This document shows, one piece after another, positions 15,510 through 24,447 of a DNA stretch of 64,000 nt. The notes under the pieces were generated by a model. It was not told the origin of the DNA. It saw nothing but the letters and a program-made list of their open reading frames with translations, and searched no databases. A program made the position numbers and the translations under genes. The stretch's first letter is position 1. Every line of letters starts with the position of its first letter. Location of the stretch: positions 248,001 to 312,000 of the forward strand of contig NZ_CP012677.1 of NCBI RefSeq assembly GCF_001294625.1, in the 5' to 3' direction. The stretch is from Arthrobacter alpinus. GTDB taxonomy: Bacteria > Actinomycetota > Actinomycetes > Actinomycetales > Micrococcaceae.

Positions 15510-17380
15510 TACACAGTCACGGGCGGCATCGGTGCCGGCAACCCGGTCTCTGCGAGGCAGTTCGCCAGCAGGGATTCCATATCACCACCACGGTTGAACA
15601 GGGGCAGCGGCTCAACACGGGTAGAGCGCAGCCGGGTCCGCAGCGCGTCCGTTGCACTGGAATCGAGTTCCCCATCTTCGTTGCACACCACACCGTTGCG
15701 CAGGGCGCCTTCGGGGGTGACGAGTCCTCGACGCACCTCCTTGCATACCAGCTCGGGATCCCGTTCCAGCGGATCTCCCCAGCCACCTCCACCCCAAGTC
15801 ACGAAATGTAGGACGTCGTTTATCCCGACGGAGATGTCGTGCACTTTGCTGGGCAGAATCTCCTTGCTGCCGTCGGCCCGGTCGATCCATTTCTTACCTC
15901 GGTCCCCGGGTTCTCCGCCCTTGACTCCCCACGGATACGTCAACCAGCGGTCATCGTGGATCGCGATGGTGCCCGGCTCCAGGAAGCGGTAGGCGACGTC
16001 GACTCCGTTCCCACCGCGGTGCAGGCCCGCACCGCCGGAATCAGCGATGGTTTCCCAGCAGTCCACCACTAATGGGTAGTAGGATTCCAGATACTCACAG
16101 GGAATGTTGACAAAGGACGGCCATAGCGAGTGCCCGTCCGGGCCATCTCCCATGGGGCGACCGGGAATGCCGCCGAAGCCGATGGAATAGAGCTGGAACC
16201 ACTCCCCTTTTCGTTCCCCACTACTATAGTTGCCGGAGTACATGAAATGGGGGGAAGAGGAGAAGCCGGCGGCGTTAAGCAGATCGGGGTTTGCCTGACC
16301 GAGCAGCCCGCCAAAGAGATCGAAGAGGCGGCCGATCCCGTGGTTTCTCCCATTCAGGGCAGCCGGGTATTGGGGCTTCCAGAACGAATTCTCGGGGATC
16401 TTTACATCCACCAGGGGATAGAAACCGTCATTCCAGAGAATTTGCGGGTCTGCCACCGTGATCATGTAGATGCCGAAGAACATGCGGATCAGATTCTCAT
16501 TGATGTAGTAGTTGATGGGCCCCTGGGCCTGGGGGCTGCTGCCGGTGAGGTCAATCAGCACCTTCTCCCCGGTCCTGGTGATCGCCATCCTCAGCTCGTA
16601 GGGACCATGACCGCGGCCGTCGTCGTCAATGTAGTCGGTGAAGGAAAGTGTTTCCCCTTCCTTGAAGACCAGGGTAAGCAGGACTTTCATGGCCCGAAAG
16701 TTGCGGTCCAAGAGTGCGTTCAGTGCCGAGGTGTACACATCGACTCCAAAGCGTGCGCACATCTCCTGGACCCGTCGTGAAGCAGTTCGGCAGGCGGCGA
16801 CGATGCCGTTGAGGTCAGCCCGGTTCCAGTCCGGTTTACGGACCTGGTTCAAAATGATCCCCAGCGACGTCTCGTCGCGTACGCCCTGCTTGTATAACTT
16901 GAACGGGGGAATGATGACGCCTTCTTCAAAGATGGTGCGGGCGTCTGTGGGCATGGAAGCCGGGGTTTTGCCGCCGACATCTGTCATGTGGCCAAATTGT
17001 GATGCCCAGCCGACGATTCGCCCTTCAAAGAAGATGGGCATGACCACCAGCCAGTCGTTGGCGTGACTGATGGCGGCTCCGCACGAATAGGGGTCTGATG
17101 TCATCAGCACATCGCCCTCTTCGATGGTGCCGCTGAAGTTTTCCAAGAAGTCCGGAATGGATAGACCAAACTGCCCGACAATCATTTTTCCGGCCGGGTC
17201 CGCGATCAACGGAAACTCGTCATGCTGTTCGCGGATTCCGGGGCTCAACGCAGTGCGAAAAAGGGTTTCATCCATTTCATAGCGGGCGCTGCGGAGTGCG
17301 TTTTCGATCAGGTCAAGGGTCACAACGTCCACGTCCACTGCATTGAGGGGTTGTGTGGCGGTTTCAATTAAAGTTGCCAT
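15509..17380 (-). CDS. hyuB: Hydantoinase B / oxoprolinase-type subunit (HyuB)
   Basis: A 623-residue HyuB-family protein, start ATG at 17380 behind AAAGGAC, 4 bases after the hyuA stop. Family features: VTLDLIENALRSARYEMDETLFRTALSP at the N-terminus (read in two parts), QFGLSIPDFLENFSG, MTSDPYSCGAAISHANDW, GHMTDVGGKTPASMPTDART, and late WGGGGWGDPLERDPELV. The metal-site phrase is SDPYSCGAAISHAND rather than the NDPYxGGTHxPD of classical HyuB, so it belongs to a variant branch also including acetone-carboxylase-like proteins. With HyuA it would carry out ATP-dependent hydrolysis (or carboxylation) of a cyclic amide, imide or ketone. Confidence 0.88.
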   Translation of the reverse strand: MATLIETATQPLNAVDVDVVTLDLIENALRSARYEMDETLFRTALSPGIREQHDEFPLIADPAGKMIVGQFGLSIPDFLENFSGTIEEGDVLMTSDPYSCGAAISHANDWLVVMPIFFEGRIVGWASQFGHMTDVGGKTPASMPTDARTIFEEGVIIPPFKLYKQGVRDETSLGIILNQVRKPDWNRADLNGIVAACRTASRRVQEMCARFGVDVYTSALNALLDRNFRAMKVLLTLVFKEGETLSFTDYIDDDGRGHGPYELRMAITRTGEKVLIDLTGSSPQAQGPINYYINENLIRMFFGIYMITVADPQILWNDGFYPLVDVKIPENSFWKPQYPAALNGRNHGIGRLFDLFGGLLGQANPDLLNAAGFSSSPHFMYSGNYSSGERKGEWFQLYSIGFGGIPGRPMGDGPDGHSLWPSFVNIPCEYLESYYPLVVDCWETIADSGGAGLHRGGNGVDVAYRFLEPGTIAIHDDRWLTYPWGVKGGEPGDRGKKWIDRADGSKEILPSKVHDISVGINDVLHFVTWGGGGWGDPLERDPELVCKEVRRGLVTPEGALRNGVVCNEDGELDSSATDALRTRLRSTRVEPLPLFNRGGDMESLLANCLAETGLPAPMPPVTV

Positions 17381-17384
17381 GGAG

Positions 17385-19463
17385 TCAGTCCTTTGTGGTT
17401 TCGGAGTCTTCAGTGGGACGGATGAGCAGGCTGCCGTGCGGGTGAACTGTCGCTGCATGACCTGGCAACACCAGGGTAGTGGAGTCCATTTCGGTGATGA
17501 CTGCGGGCCCGTTAACCACGTTCCCTGCCTTCAGTAGACCCCGATCGTAAATGACGGCCGGAACATAGTTCCCATCGACGAACAATGTGTGCTTGCTCAA
17601 TTTCGCCGGGGACGGATCGGTGCCGCCTGCCTCGAGTGTTACTGAGGCTACTTCTGGCCGTGGGCCGCTGACAGTAGCGCGGGCGGTGACAAACTCGTGC
17701 TCATTGTCCAGCAAAAAGGCGAAGAGGCGCTCGTGCTCAGTATCAAACTGGGTGCGGAGATGGTTCAGGCCATCTCCGCTAAGGAAGGTGCTTATATCCA
17801 TGGTGATGGGGATTTCGAATCCTTGACCGTGATACCTCATGTCCGCCGAATAGCTAACGGTCAAGTCGTTCTCGTCCAGACCGGCGGCCAGAAGCGATTC
17901 CCGGGCAGTCCTTTCGAGTTCTTTGAGGATGTCATAGACCAGTTGGTCGCTGAGTTCGCTAAATCGCTGGACCAGGGTTCGGGCGGATTCATCACGCAGG
18001 CTAGTGGTCGCGTCCCCGTAGGCGCACAGGACGCCCGGTGACGGCGGGATGATGACCGGCCAGGCGCCAGTCAGCTTCCCGAGAGCATTGGCGTGCAGTG
18101 GCCCCGCCCCTCCGAACGCCACCAAGGCGAAGTCGCGTGGATCAAATCCCTGTTGCGTCGATACCAGTTTAAGCGCGCCGTAAATGTTCTCGTTGACGAT
18201 GTGCAGGATGCCTTCTGCGGCACCCTCAATCCCGTCCAGTCCGATCGCTTCGGCGATGGTCTTCACGGCAGTTCCGGCAGCCTCAACGTCTAGGCCAATT
18301 TCTCCACCCGCTAGTTGGGGCAACAGATAGCCAAGGACCACGTTCGCGTCTGTAACGGTTGGTTCCATCCCGCCGCGGTCGTAGGAAGCAGGCCCGGGTG
18401 AGGCACCGGCTGATTGGGGCCCCACTCGCAGGGCCTGGGTCAGCGGGGGAACATGCGCTATGGAACCGCCACCGGCACCCACTGTTCTAACATCTACCGA
18501 GGTGGCGCGCACTGTGAGGTCACCGACAGTGGTTTCGCGCCCGATTCGCGGTGTCAAATTCTGGACAAGTGCCACGTCAGTGGACGTGCCTCCCATGTCA
18601 AAAGTCAACAAGTCGGAGAATCCCGCTTGTTCGGCGGCCCAGACGGCACCGGTCACGCCGCCGGCGGGTCCGGAAAGCAACAAGGACACAGGATTGTTCG
18701 CGGCTACTTTCCCGGAGACCAAGCCTCCGTCGCTGCGCAGGATGGACAACTGGGCATCGATCCCGGCCTCACCGAGCTTGTTCTCGAGATTGCCGACATA
18801 ACGGGATACCTGACCTTGAACATAAGCGTTCGCGACGGTGGTGATGGTGCGTTCGTACTCACGGAGTTCGGGAAGAACCACGGAGGAGCGCGAGACGGGG
18901 ATCCCGGGGAGTTCTTCAGCGGCGATCTGGGCAATGCGCGCCTCGTGGTCCCCATAAGCGTAGGAGTTGATCAGGCTGATGCTGAGCGCCTCGATGCCTT
19001 TCTTCTTGAGCTTGCGGAGCTGAGTCCTGACGTCCTCTTCGTTGAGGGGAGTGAGGACTTCGCCGTTGGTGCTCACTCGTTCAATGACCTCAACGGTGTC
19101 TTCGAGGTCGGCCAGCGGCTCAGGCTTGGGCCAAATGATCCATCCGGCCAGTCCGCCGGGAACAAACGATCGAGCGATTTGCAGCACCTGACGGAATCCC
19201 TTGGTGGTTACCAGACCAACGCGGGCCCCTTTTTTCTCTAGGATGGCGTTGGTGGCCACGGTTGTACCATGGAGGACTTCACGCACGTAGGATAGTGGAA
19301 TGTTGGCGGCGGCGCAGACCTGTTCAATGCCGTGAAGGACGCCTATGGATTGATCCTCGGGCGTGGATGAGGTTTTGAAGCGGTGAGTTTCCCCAGTCTC
19401 CTCGTTGATTAGCAGAATGTCTGTAAAGGTGCCGCCGACATCTACACCTAGTCGAAATGCCAT
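17385..19463 (-). CDS. hyuA: Hydantoinase A / oxoprolinase-type ATPase subunit (HyuA)
   Basis: A 692-residue protein from the ATG at 19463 (MAFRLGVDVGGTFTD), with GAGGAGAACTG ahead; an in-frame ATG at 19676 would add 71 non-family residues. The actin-like ATPase phrases are GVDVGGTFTDILLI, HGTTVATNAILEKKGARVGL, and DMGGTSTDVALV. The late phrases VAFGGAGPLHANAL and PGVLCAYGDATTSLRDE are standard for N-methylhydantoinase A and 5-oxoprolinase. HyuA supplies ATP hydrolysis to HyuB. A 213-base untranslated leader lies between the ATG and the two operators at 19682 and 19744. The order hyuA-hyuB-amidase forms one tight operon. Confidence 0.9.
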   Translation of the reverse strand: MAFRLGVDVGGTFTDILLINEETGETHRFKTSSTPEDQSIGVLHGIEQVCAAANIPLSYVREVLHGTTVATNAILEKKGARVGLVTTKGFRQVLQIARSFVPGGLAGWIIWPKPEPLADLEDTVEVIERVSTNGEVLTPLNEEDVRTQLRKLKKKGIEALSISLINSYAYGDHEARIAQIAAEELPGIPVSRSSVVLPELREYERTITTVANAYVQGQVSRYVGNLENKLGEAGIDAQLSILRSDGGLVSGKVAANNPVSLLLSGPAGGVTGAVWAAEQAGFSDLLTFDMGGTSTDVALVQNLTPRIGRETTVGDLTVRATSVDVRTVGAGGGSIAHVPPLTQALRVGPQSAGASPGPASYDRGGMEPTVTDANVVLGYLLPQLAGGEIGLDVEAAGTAVKTIAEAIGLDGIEGAAEGILHIVNENIYGALKLVSTQQGFDPRDFALVAFGGAGPLHANALGKLTGAWPVIIPPSPGVLCAYGDATTSLRDESARTLVQRFSELSDQLVYDILKELERTARESLLAAGLDENDLTVSYSADMRYHGQGFEIPITMDISTFLSGDGLNHLRTQFDTEHERLFAFLLDNEHEFVTARATVSGPRPEVASVTLEAGGTDPSPAKLSKHTLFVDGNYVPAVIYDRGLLKAGNVVNGPAVITEMDSTTLVLPGHAATVHPHGSLLIRPTEDSETTKD

Positions 19464-19681
19464 CAGTTCTCCTCTATATCTGTCTCTGCTCAATGCTGCG
19501 CGCTGGTGCGCCGCTGAGCTGGGCTGTAATGCAAAACGACGCCCATGCCATGCAGGGCCGACTGTGCGAACCACTTCCTCAGGTCCGGTGTCCCGTTGGA
19601 AAAATCCGCAGTGGACTGCTGTAACGCAGCTCACATAACTCAAGTTCAGGGTAAAGTCATAAAGATCAACTGTCAACCCGA

Positions 19682-19691
19682 TTGCATACTA
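19682..19691. promoter_or_regulatory. Island operator 5 (TTGCATACTA)
   Basis: In the 358-base divergent region between hyuA (minus) and the CoA-transferase gene (plus). It lies 62 bases from operator 6, nearly the same spacing as operators 3 and 4 (63 bases). The rest of this region shows only the hyuA leader. Confidence 0.6.
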
Positions 19692-19743
19692 TTTTGCCGA
19701 AATATTAAGGATTTACTTGACTAGCGACCATAATCCTGCAAAG

Positions 19744-19753
19744 TTGTATACAT
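19744..19753. promoter_or_regulatory. Island operator 6 (TTGTATACAT)
   Basis: 69 bases upstream of the CoA-transferase ATG. TTGTATACAT differs from the perfect palindrome TTGTATACAA by one base. Placement suits control of the 19822-21986 pair. Confidence 0.6.
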
Positions 19754-19821
19754 CTTTGCTGTTCACATTCAACCGTTGAACAACTTCCCCATCACCAAAG
19801 CCGTTTCCCGGGAGGGCTGCC

Positions 19822-21039
19822 ATGACCACCACCATTGAAGCGAAATCTGACTCAGGACCACTGTCGGGCCTCCGCGTTATCGAGATGGGCCAGTTGCTTG
19901 CAGGGCCCTTCTGCGGGCAAATGCTCGGCGACATGGGAGCGGATGTTGTCAAAATTGAAGATCCGACCAAGGGCGATCCGCTTCGGCAATGGGGCCGGCA
20001 ACTACCTGAGGGCCAGTCCCTCTGGTGGTCGATCGTGGGACGCAACAAACGTTCAGTTACCTTGAACCTGCGTGAACCCGAGGCGCAGGATATTGCACGA
20101 AAGCTGCTATCCACGGCCGACGTTCTTATCGAGAACTTCCGTCCAGGCACCATGGAGCGGTGGGGCATGAGCTACGAGGCTCTGGCGAAATTGAATCCGA
20201 AACTCATAATGGTGAGAGTTTCCGGGTTCGGTCAGGATGGCCCCTACTCCCAGCGAGCGGGGTACGGCGCCATCGGCGAGGCCATGGGTGGCCTCAGGTA
20301 TGTGGTGGGTGATCCTTCGATGCCGCCATCGCGCGTTGGAATCTCAATCGGGGACACCCTCGCGGCACTGTTCGCGACGATAGGGGCGTTGGCGGCCGTC
20401 CGCGAACGTGGGTCCAGCGGGCGGGGCCAGATCGTGGACTCCTCCATTTATGAGTCCGTTCTTGGAGTGATGGAATCACTGGTGCCGGAATGGCAAGTAT
20501 CCGGGTACCAGCGGGAACGCACCGGCGCAATTCTCCCCAACGTCGCCCCCAGCAACGTCTACCCCACCAAAGACGGCAAATGGGTGCTCATCGCCGCCAA
20601 CCAAGATACGGTGTTCGGGAGGCTGGCTGTTGCTATCAACCAGCCTGAACTGGCCGCCGATCCGCGCTATGCAACGCACGGTGCCCGCGGAGAACGTCAG
20701 GAGGAACTGGACGGGATCATCGGTGAATTTACATCCACGCAGCTGGCCCAGGACCTAGAAGTCTTGTTGGAGAAGCATGGAGTCCCTGCAGGTAAGATCT
20801 TCCGGCCTGTGGACATGCTCACCGATCCACAGTATTTGGCTCGAGAATCCATCATTTCCGTGGACCACCCCGTCTTGGGTCCTGTCTCAATGCAAAACGT
20901 CTTCCCGAAGCTAAGCCGTACCGCGGGCACCGTCCGGTGGCCGGGCCCGGCATTGGGGCAGCACACCGCGGAGGTTCTCTCCGGGATCGGGATCACGGAT
21001 TCTGATTTGTCGACACTGCGAGCTAGGGGCCTTGCATGA
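19822..21039 (+). CDS. Class III (CaiB/BaiF) CoA-transferase
   Basis: A 405-residue family III CoA-transferase, ATG at 19822 behind CGGGAGGG. Characteristic phrases: LSGLRVIEMGQLLAGPFCGQ, LGDMGADVVKIEDPTKGDP, WWSIVGRNKRSVTLNL, VLIENFRPGTMERWG, and GISIGDTLAALFATIGALAAV, whose Asp is the acyl-accepting residue in formyl-CoA and succinyl-CoA relatives. It would move CoA onto a carboxylic acid from the upper pathway. It is coupled by ATGA to an HMG-CoA-lyase-like gene, an arrangement used for succinate-like and branched dicarboxylic acids (itaconate, mesaconate and 3-hydroxy-3-methylglutarate routes), so the acid is probably a short dicarboxylate. Confidence 0.9.
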   Translation: MTTTIEAKSDSGPLSGLRVIEMGQLLAGPFCGQMLGDMGADVVKIEDPTKGDPLRQWGRQLPEGQSLWWSIVGRNKRSVTLNLREPEAQDIARKLLSTADVLIENFRPGTMERWGMSYEALAKLNPKLIMVRVSGFGQDGPYSQRAGYGAIGEAMGGLRYVVGDPSMPPSRVGISIGDTLAALFATIGALAAVRERGSSGRGQIVDSSIYESVLGVMESLVPEWQVSGYQRERTGAILPNVAPSNVYPTKDGKWVLIAANQDTVFGRLAVAINQPELAADPRYATHGARGERQEELDGIIGEFTSTQLAQDLEVLLEKHGVPAGKIFRPVDMLTDPQYLARESIISVDHPVLGPVSMQNVFPKLSRTAGTVRWPGPALGQHTAEVLSGIGITDSDLSTLRARGLA

Positions 21040-21986
21040 GCCTTCCACAGCTGCCGTCTTCCATTCGGCTGGTTGAAGTTGGTCTGCGCGACGGACTCCA
21101 ATCGGTTGTTGAGCCAGTGCCCACCGGGGACAAGGTGGAACTGGTTCATATGCTGATCGATGCTGGAGTGAGGGAGATAGAGGCCGTCTCTTTTGCCCAT
21201 CCCAGAGTATTGCCACAACTAGCGGATGCTAGTGAAGTCATGGCTGCGGTACCGCGTCCCCCCGGCGTTGTGTACAGGGGGTTGGCTCCCAATCTCCGCG
21301 GCGCACAGCGTGCTGCGGAATGCGGATTAGACGAGCTCGTCGTCGTCGTCTCAGCAGACAACCAGGTCAGCATGCGCAACCAAGGTATGAGCATAGATGA
21401 GGTCCTGGCGGACTTGGTTAAAATTGGTGAATTGACGCAGTCCGTCGGCACGCGTCTGGTTGTTGCCGTCGCTTGTGCATTCTTTGCGCCGGCCCGTGGA
21501 CCTGTCAGCAGGGAAGAGCGGCTCCGCGTGGTGGAAGCTGCCATTGATGCAGGTGCCAGCGGTGTGTACCTCGCCGCTACCTCAGGTGAGGAACATCCTG
21601 GTGAAATGTACGATGGCGTCGCACAAGTGTGCCGGGACTATGCCGAGTTGGACGTGGGTGTGCATCTTCACAACCGCAACGGCTTCGCTCCGGCCAACGC
21701 TCTTGCTTCCATGATGGCTGGCGCCACTTGGCTAGAGGGATCCTTCGGGGGGCTAGGGGGGGATATGTGGTTCCCTGGAGATCCCGCCGTCTTGGGCAAT
21801 GCGGCATTGGAGGATCTGATCCACCTGTGCGACGGACTTGGGATCGCAACCGGGATTGACCTTGCGAAGTACATGAAGGTCTCGGACCGGATCGCTCAAC
21901 TTACCGGGCGCCCGTCGGCATCCTTCGTTTCGCGAGGGGGTACCCGCCACGACTTAGCCACGGCCCGTTGGCCGGCAAATATTTGA
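21036..21986 (+). CDS. HMG-CoA lyase / citramalyl-CoA lyase-like DRE-TIM metallolyase
   Basis: A 316-residue TIM-barrel lyase of the HMGL-like family. The active-site arginine phrase is VEVGLRDGLQS near residue 11, EAVSFAHPRVLPQLADASEV follows in the usual place, and the metal-binding His pair is in VGVHLHNRNGFAPANA. EGSFGGLGGDMWFPGD replaces the glycine-rich active-site loop; the loop Cys of human HMG-CoA lyase (GCPYA) is not seen. It would cleave a 3-hydroxy-3-substituted acyl-CoA into two carbonyl products. It shares ATGA with the CoA-transferase gene. The enoyl-CoA hydratase at 6434 could supply its hydroxyacyl substrate. Confidence 0.88.
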   Translation: MSLPQLPSSIRLVEVGLRDGLQSVVEPVPTGDKVELVHMLIDAGVREIEAVSFAHPRVLPQLADASEVMAAVPRPPGVVYRGLAPNLRGAQRAAECGLDELVVVVSADNQVSMRNQGMSIDEVLADLVKIGELTQSVGTRLVVAVACAFFAPARGPVSREERLRVVEAAIDAGASGVYLAATSGEEHPGEMYDGVAQVCRDYAELDVGVHLHNRNGFAPANALASMMAGATWLEGSFGGLGGDMWFPGDPAVLGNAALEDLIHLCDGLGIATGIDLAKYMKVSDRIAQLTGRPSASFVSRGGTRHDLATARWPANI

Positions 21987-22167
21987 ATGTCACCACCAAA
22001 GCAACGGTGTGTTGGAATCGAAATGGCTGGCACTTCACCGTGCAGAGGCATCCGAATAAGGCAGGTGAAGGAGCGTAAATCATTGTGCGCCGGAACCCCC
22101 TGTTGTTGCCAGTGATGGCTTCCGCAGCATAACAAATACGCCCATTGAGAGCAGTGAAAGGACGGTC

Positions 22168-23628
22168 ATGGCGAAGACGCTGGCTGAAAAAGTTTGGCGT
22201 GATCACGTCGTCCGCCAGGGCGAGGGTGACGGCGATGCCGCACAGCCGGACCTTTTGTATATTGACCTTCACCTCGTGCACGAAGTCAGCTCGCCCCAGG
22301 CCTTCGAGGGTTTGCGGCTGGCCGGTCGGCCATTGCGCCGCCCGGATCTGACCATTGCCACGGAGGATCACAACACCCCCACGCTGGACATCTTCAAGCC
22401 GATCGCGGACCTTACCTCCCGCACCCAGATCCAGACGCTGCGCAACAATTGTGCCGAATTCGGTGTGCGCCTGCACTCGCTGGGCGACGCCGAACAGGGC
22501 ATCGTGCATGTGGTGGGCCCGCAGCTGGGCCTGACCCAGCCGGGTATGACGGTGGTTTGTGGAGACTCGCACACTTCAACGCACGGTGCAGTGGGCGCCC
22601 TCGCTTTTGGTATTGGCACCTCCGAGGTGGAGCACGTCATGGCCACCCAGACACTGCCGCTGAAGCCGTTCAAAACCATGGCCATCAACGTCGAGGGCAC
22701 GCTGCGCCCCGGCGTGACCTCCAAGGACGTCATCTTGGCCATCATCGCCCAGATCGGCACCGGTGGTGGCCAGGGCTACGTGCTCGAATACCGTGGATCG
22801 GCCATCCGTGCACTGTCCATGGACGCCCGCATGACCGTGTGCAACATGTCCATCGAGGCGGGCGCCCGTGCTGGGATGATCGCCCCGGACGAGATCACCT
22901 TTGCTTACCTCAAGGGCCGCGCTCATGCACCGGTGGGTGCGGACTGGGATGATGCCGTTGAGTACTGGAAGTCCCTGACAACAGAGGACGACGCCGAATT
23001 CGACGCCGAGGTGTTCCTAGACGCAAACACCCTGGAGCCCTTCGTCACCTGGGGCACCAACCCGGGGCAGGGCGTCTCCCTGAACGACGCCGTTCCGTTC
23101 CCGGAGGACTTCGGCGACGAAAACGCCAAGGCCGCCGCCGAACGGGCACTGGCCTACATGGACCTCGAAGCAGGCACCCCCATGAAGGACATCCGTGTCG
23201 ACACGGTTTTCCTGGGCTCTTGCACCAACTCCCGCATCGAGGACCTGCGCGCCGCCGCGGACATCATCCGCGGCCGCGAAAAGGACCCCAACATCCGCAT
23301 GCTGGTGGTGCCCGGATCCGCCCGCGTCCGCCTGGAAGCCGAAGCCGAGGGCCTGGACAAGGTGTTCGTCGACTTTGGTGCCGAGTGGCGTTTTGCCGGT
23401 TGCTCCATGTGCCTGGGTATGAACCCTGACCAACTGGAACCGGGGGAGCGTTGCGCCTCGACGTCCAACCGCAACTTTGAAGGCCGCCAGGGCAAGGGCG
23501 GGCGCACCCACCTGGTCTCACCCGTCGTCGCAGCCGCCACGGCTGTTCGCGGCACCCTCAGCTCGCCGTCGGACCTCTTGCCGGTGGTCGAGCCTGTCGA
23601 GACCACATCCGCCCAGACCGTAGCGTAA
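22168..23628 (+). CDS. leuC: 3-isopropylmalate dehydratase, large subunit
   Basis: A 486-residue aconitase-family protein of leucine biosynthesis, isomerising 2- and 3-isopropylmalate with LeuD. Seen: [32 protein letters not shown], and the [4Fe-4S] ligands in FLGSCTNSR (about residue 350) and [11 protein letters not shown]. It starts at 22168 behind AAAGGACGG. The third-position GC is clearly higher than in the catabolic operons before it, as expected of a resident gene. In related actinobacteria an IclR-type regulator gene usually lies upstream of leuC; here the catabolic island occupies that place. The 181-base gap ahead shows no recognisable leader peptide or riboswitch. The last 25 residues ([19 protein letters not shown]) are an extra tail. 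Confidence 0.97.
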   Translation: MAKTLAEKVWRDHVVRQGEGDGDAAQPDLLYIDLHLVHEVSSPQAFEGLRLAGRPLRRPDLTIATEDHNTPTLDIFKPIADLTSRTQIQTLRNNCAEFGVRLHSLGDAEQGIVHVVGPQLGLTQPGMTVVCGDSHTSTHGAVGALAFGIGTSEVEHVMATQTLPLKPFKTMAINVEGTLRPGVTSKDVILAIIAQIGTGGGQGYVLEYRGSAIRALSMDARMTVCNMSIEAGARAGMIAPDEITFAYLKGRAHAPVGADWDDAVEYWKSLTTEDDAEFDAEVFLDANTLEPFVTWGTNPGQGVSLNDAVPFPEDFGDENAKAAAERALAYMDLEAGTPMKDIRVDTVFLGSCTNSRIEDLRAAADIIRGREKDPNIRMLVVPGSARVRLEAEAEGLDKVFVDFGAEWRFAGCSMCLGMNPDQLEPGERCASTSNRNFEGRQGKGGRTHLVSPVVAAATAVRGTLSSPSDLLPVVEPVETTSAQTVA

Positions 23629-23640
23629 GGAGCTCACACC

Positions 23641-24240
23641 ATGGACAAGTTCTCCACCCACACCGGTATTGGTGTCCCGCTGCGCCAAAGCAACGTTGAT
23701 ACCGACCAGATCATCCCGGCCGTGTACCTCAAGCGGATCACCCGTACCGGCTTCGAGGACGCCCTGTTCTCCAGCTGGCGCAAAAACCCCGAATTCATCC
23801 TCAACCAGGAGCCGTACAGCGCTGGCTCCGTGCTGGTGGCAGGCGCCGACTTCGGAACCGGTTCCTCCCGCGAGCATGCTGTTTGGGCGCTGAAAGACTA
23901 CGGCTTCAAGGCCGTGCTCTCCTCACGCTTTGCCGACATTTTCCGCGGCAACTCGGGCAAACAAGGCTTGGTGGCCGCCGAGGTGGCCCAGGACGACATT
24001 GAGCTGATCTGGAAAGTCCTGGAGAACGCTCCGGGGACGGAGGTCACTGTGGACCTGGTGGCCAAAATGGTCACGGCGGGCACTGTTGTGGCCCCGTTCC
24101 AGATTGACGACTACACCCGCTGGCGCATCCTGGAAGGCCTGGATGACATTGGCCTGACGCTGCGCGACGAACCGGCCATCACCGCGTTCGAGGCCACGCG
24201 TCCGACCTACAAGCCCACCACGCTGCCGGCGAAAAGCTAG
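23641..24240 (+). CDS. leuD: 3-isopropylmalate dehydratase, small subunit
   Basis: A 199-residue LeuD, 12 bases after leuC with AAGGAGCTC as ribosome site. Diagnostic phrases: [51 protein letters not shown] and [23 protein letters not shown]. It forms the swivel domain of isopropylmalate isomerase. It ends in undescribed DNA (24241-24447, no gene seen) that runs into IS1595 copy B, so whatever followed leuD in the ancestor has been displaced. Confidence 0.97.
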   Translation: MDKFSTHTGIGVPLRQSNVDTDQIIPAVYLKRITRTGFEDALFSSWRKNPEFILNQEPYSAGSVLVAGADFGTGSSREHAVWALKDYGFKAVLSSRFADIFRGNSGKQGLVAAEVAQDDIELIWKVLENAPGTEVTVDLVAKMVTAGTVVAPFQIDDYTRWRILEGLDDIGLTLRDEPAITAFEATRPTYKPTTLPAKS

Positions 24241-24447
24241 GTCTGTGGGGCGGTATTGGCTTGGAGATAGGGCTGTTCTGCGGCGGATTTGCCGGTTCTG
24301 CTTGGATCATTGTCGGGTATTAGCGCGGGATACTGGCTCGTTCCGCTCGATGAATTCAGATGCTGACTGTGTCCTCGGATAGAGGTATGAGTTCGTCTTT
24401 TCTTAGTTTCTGTATTTCGCTAGATCGCTGTGCTGGTGTGGAAATTG

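Noticed and set aside
18414..19241. 275-residue open frame on the plus strand
   Set aside because: Shadow of hyuA; no recognisable domain.
21987..22167. T-box or leader-peptide attenuator ahead of leuC
   Set aside because: No Leu-rich short frame, T-box sequence or terminator hairpin was found in the 181-base gap.
22250..22265. TTGTATATTG as a further island operator
   Set aside because: It lies inside the leuC coding sequence and breaks the palindrome at the right half, so it is treated as chance.
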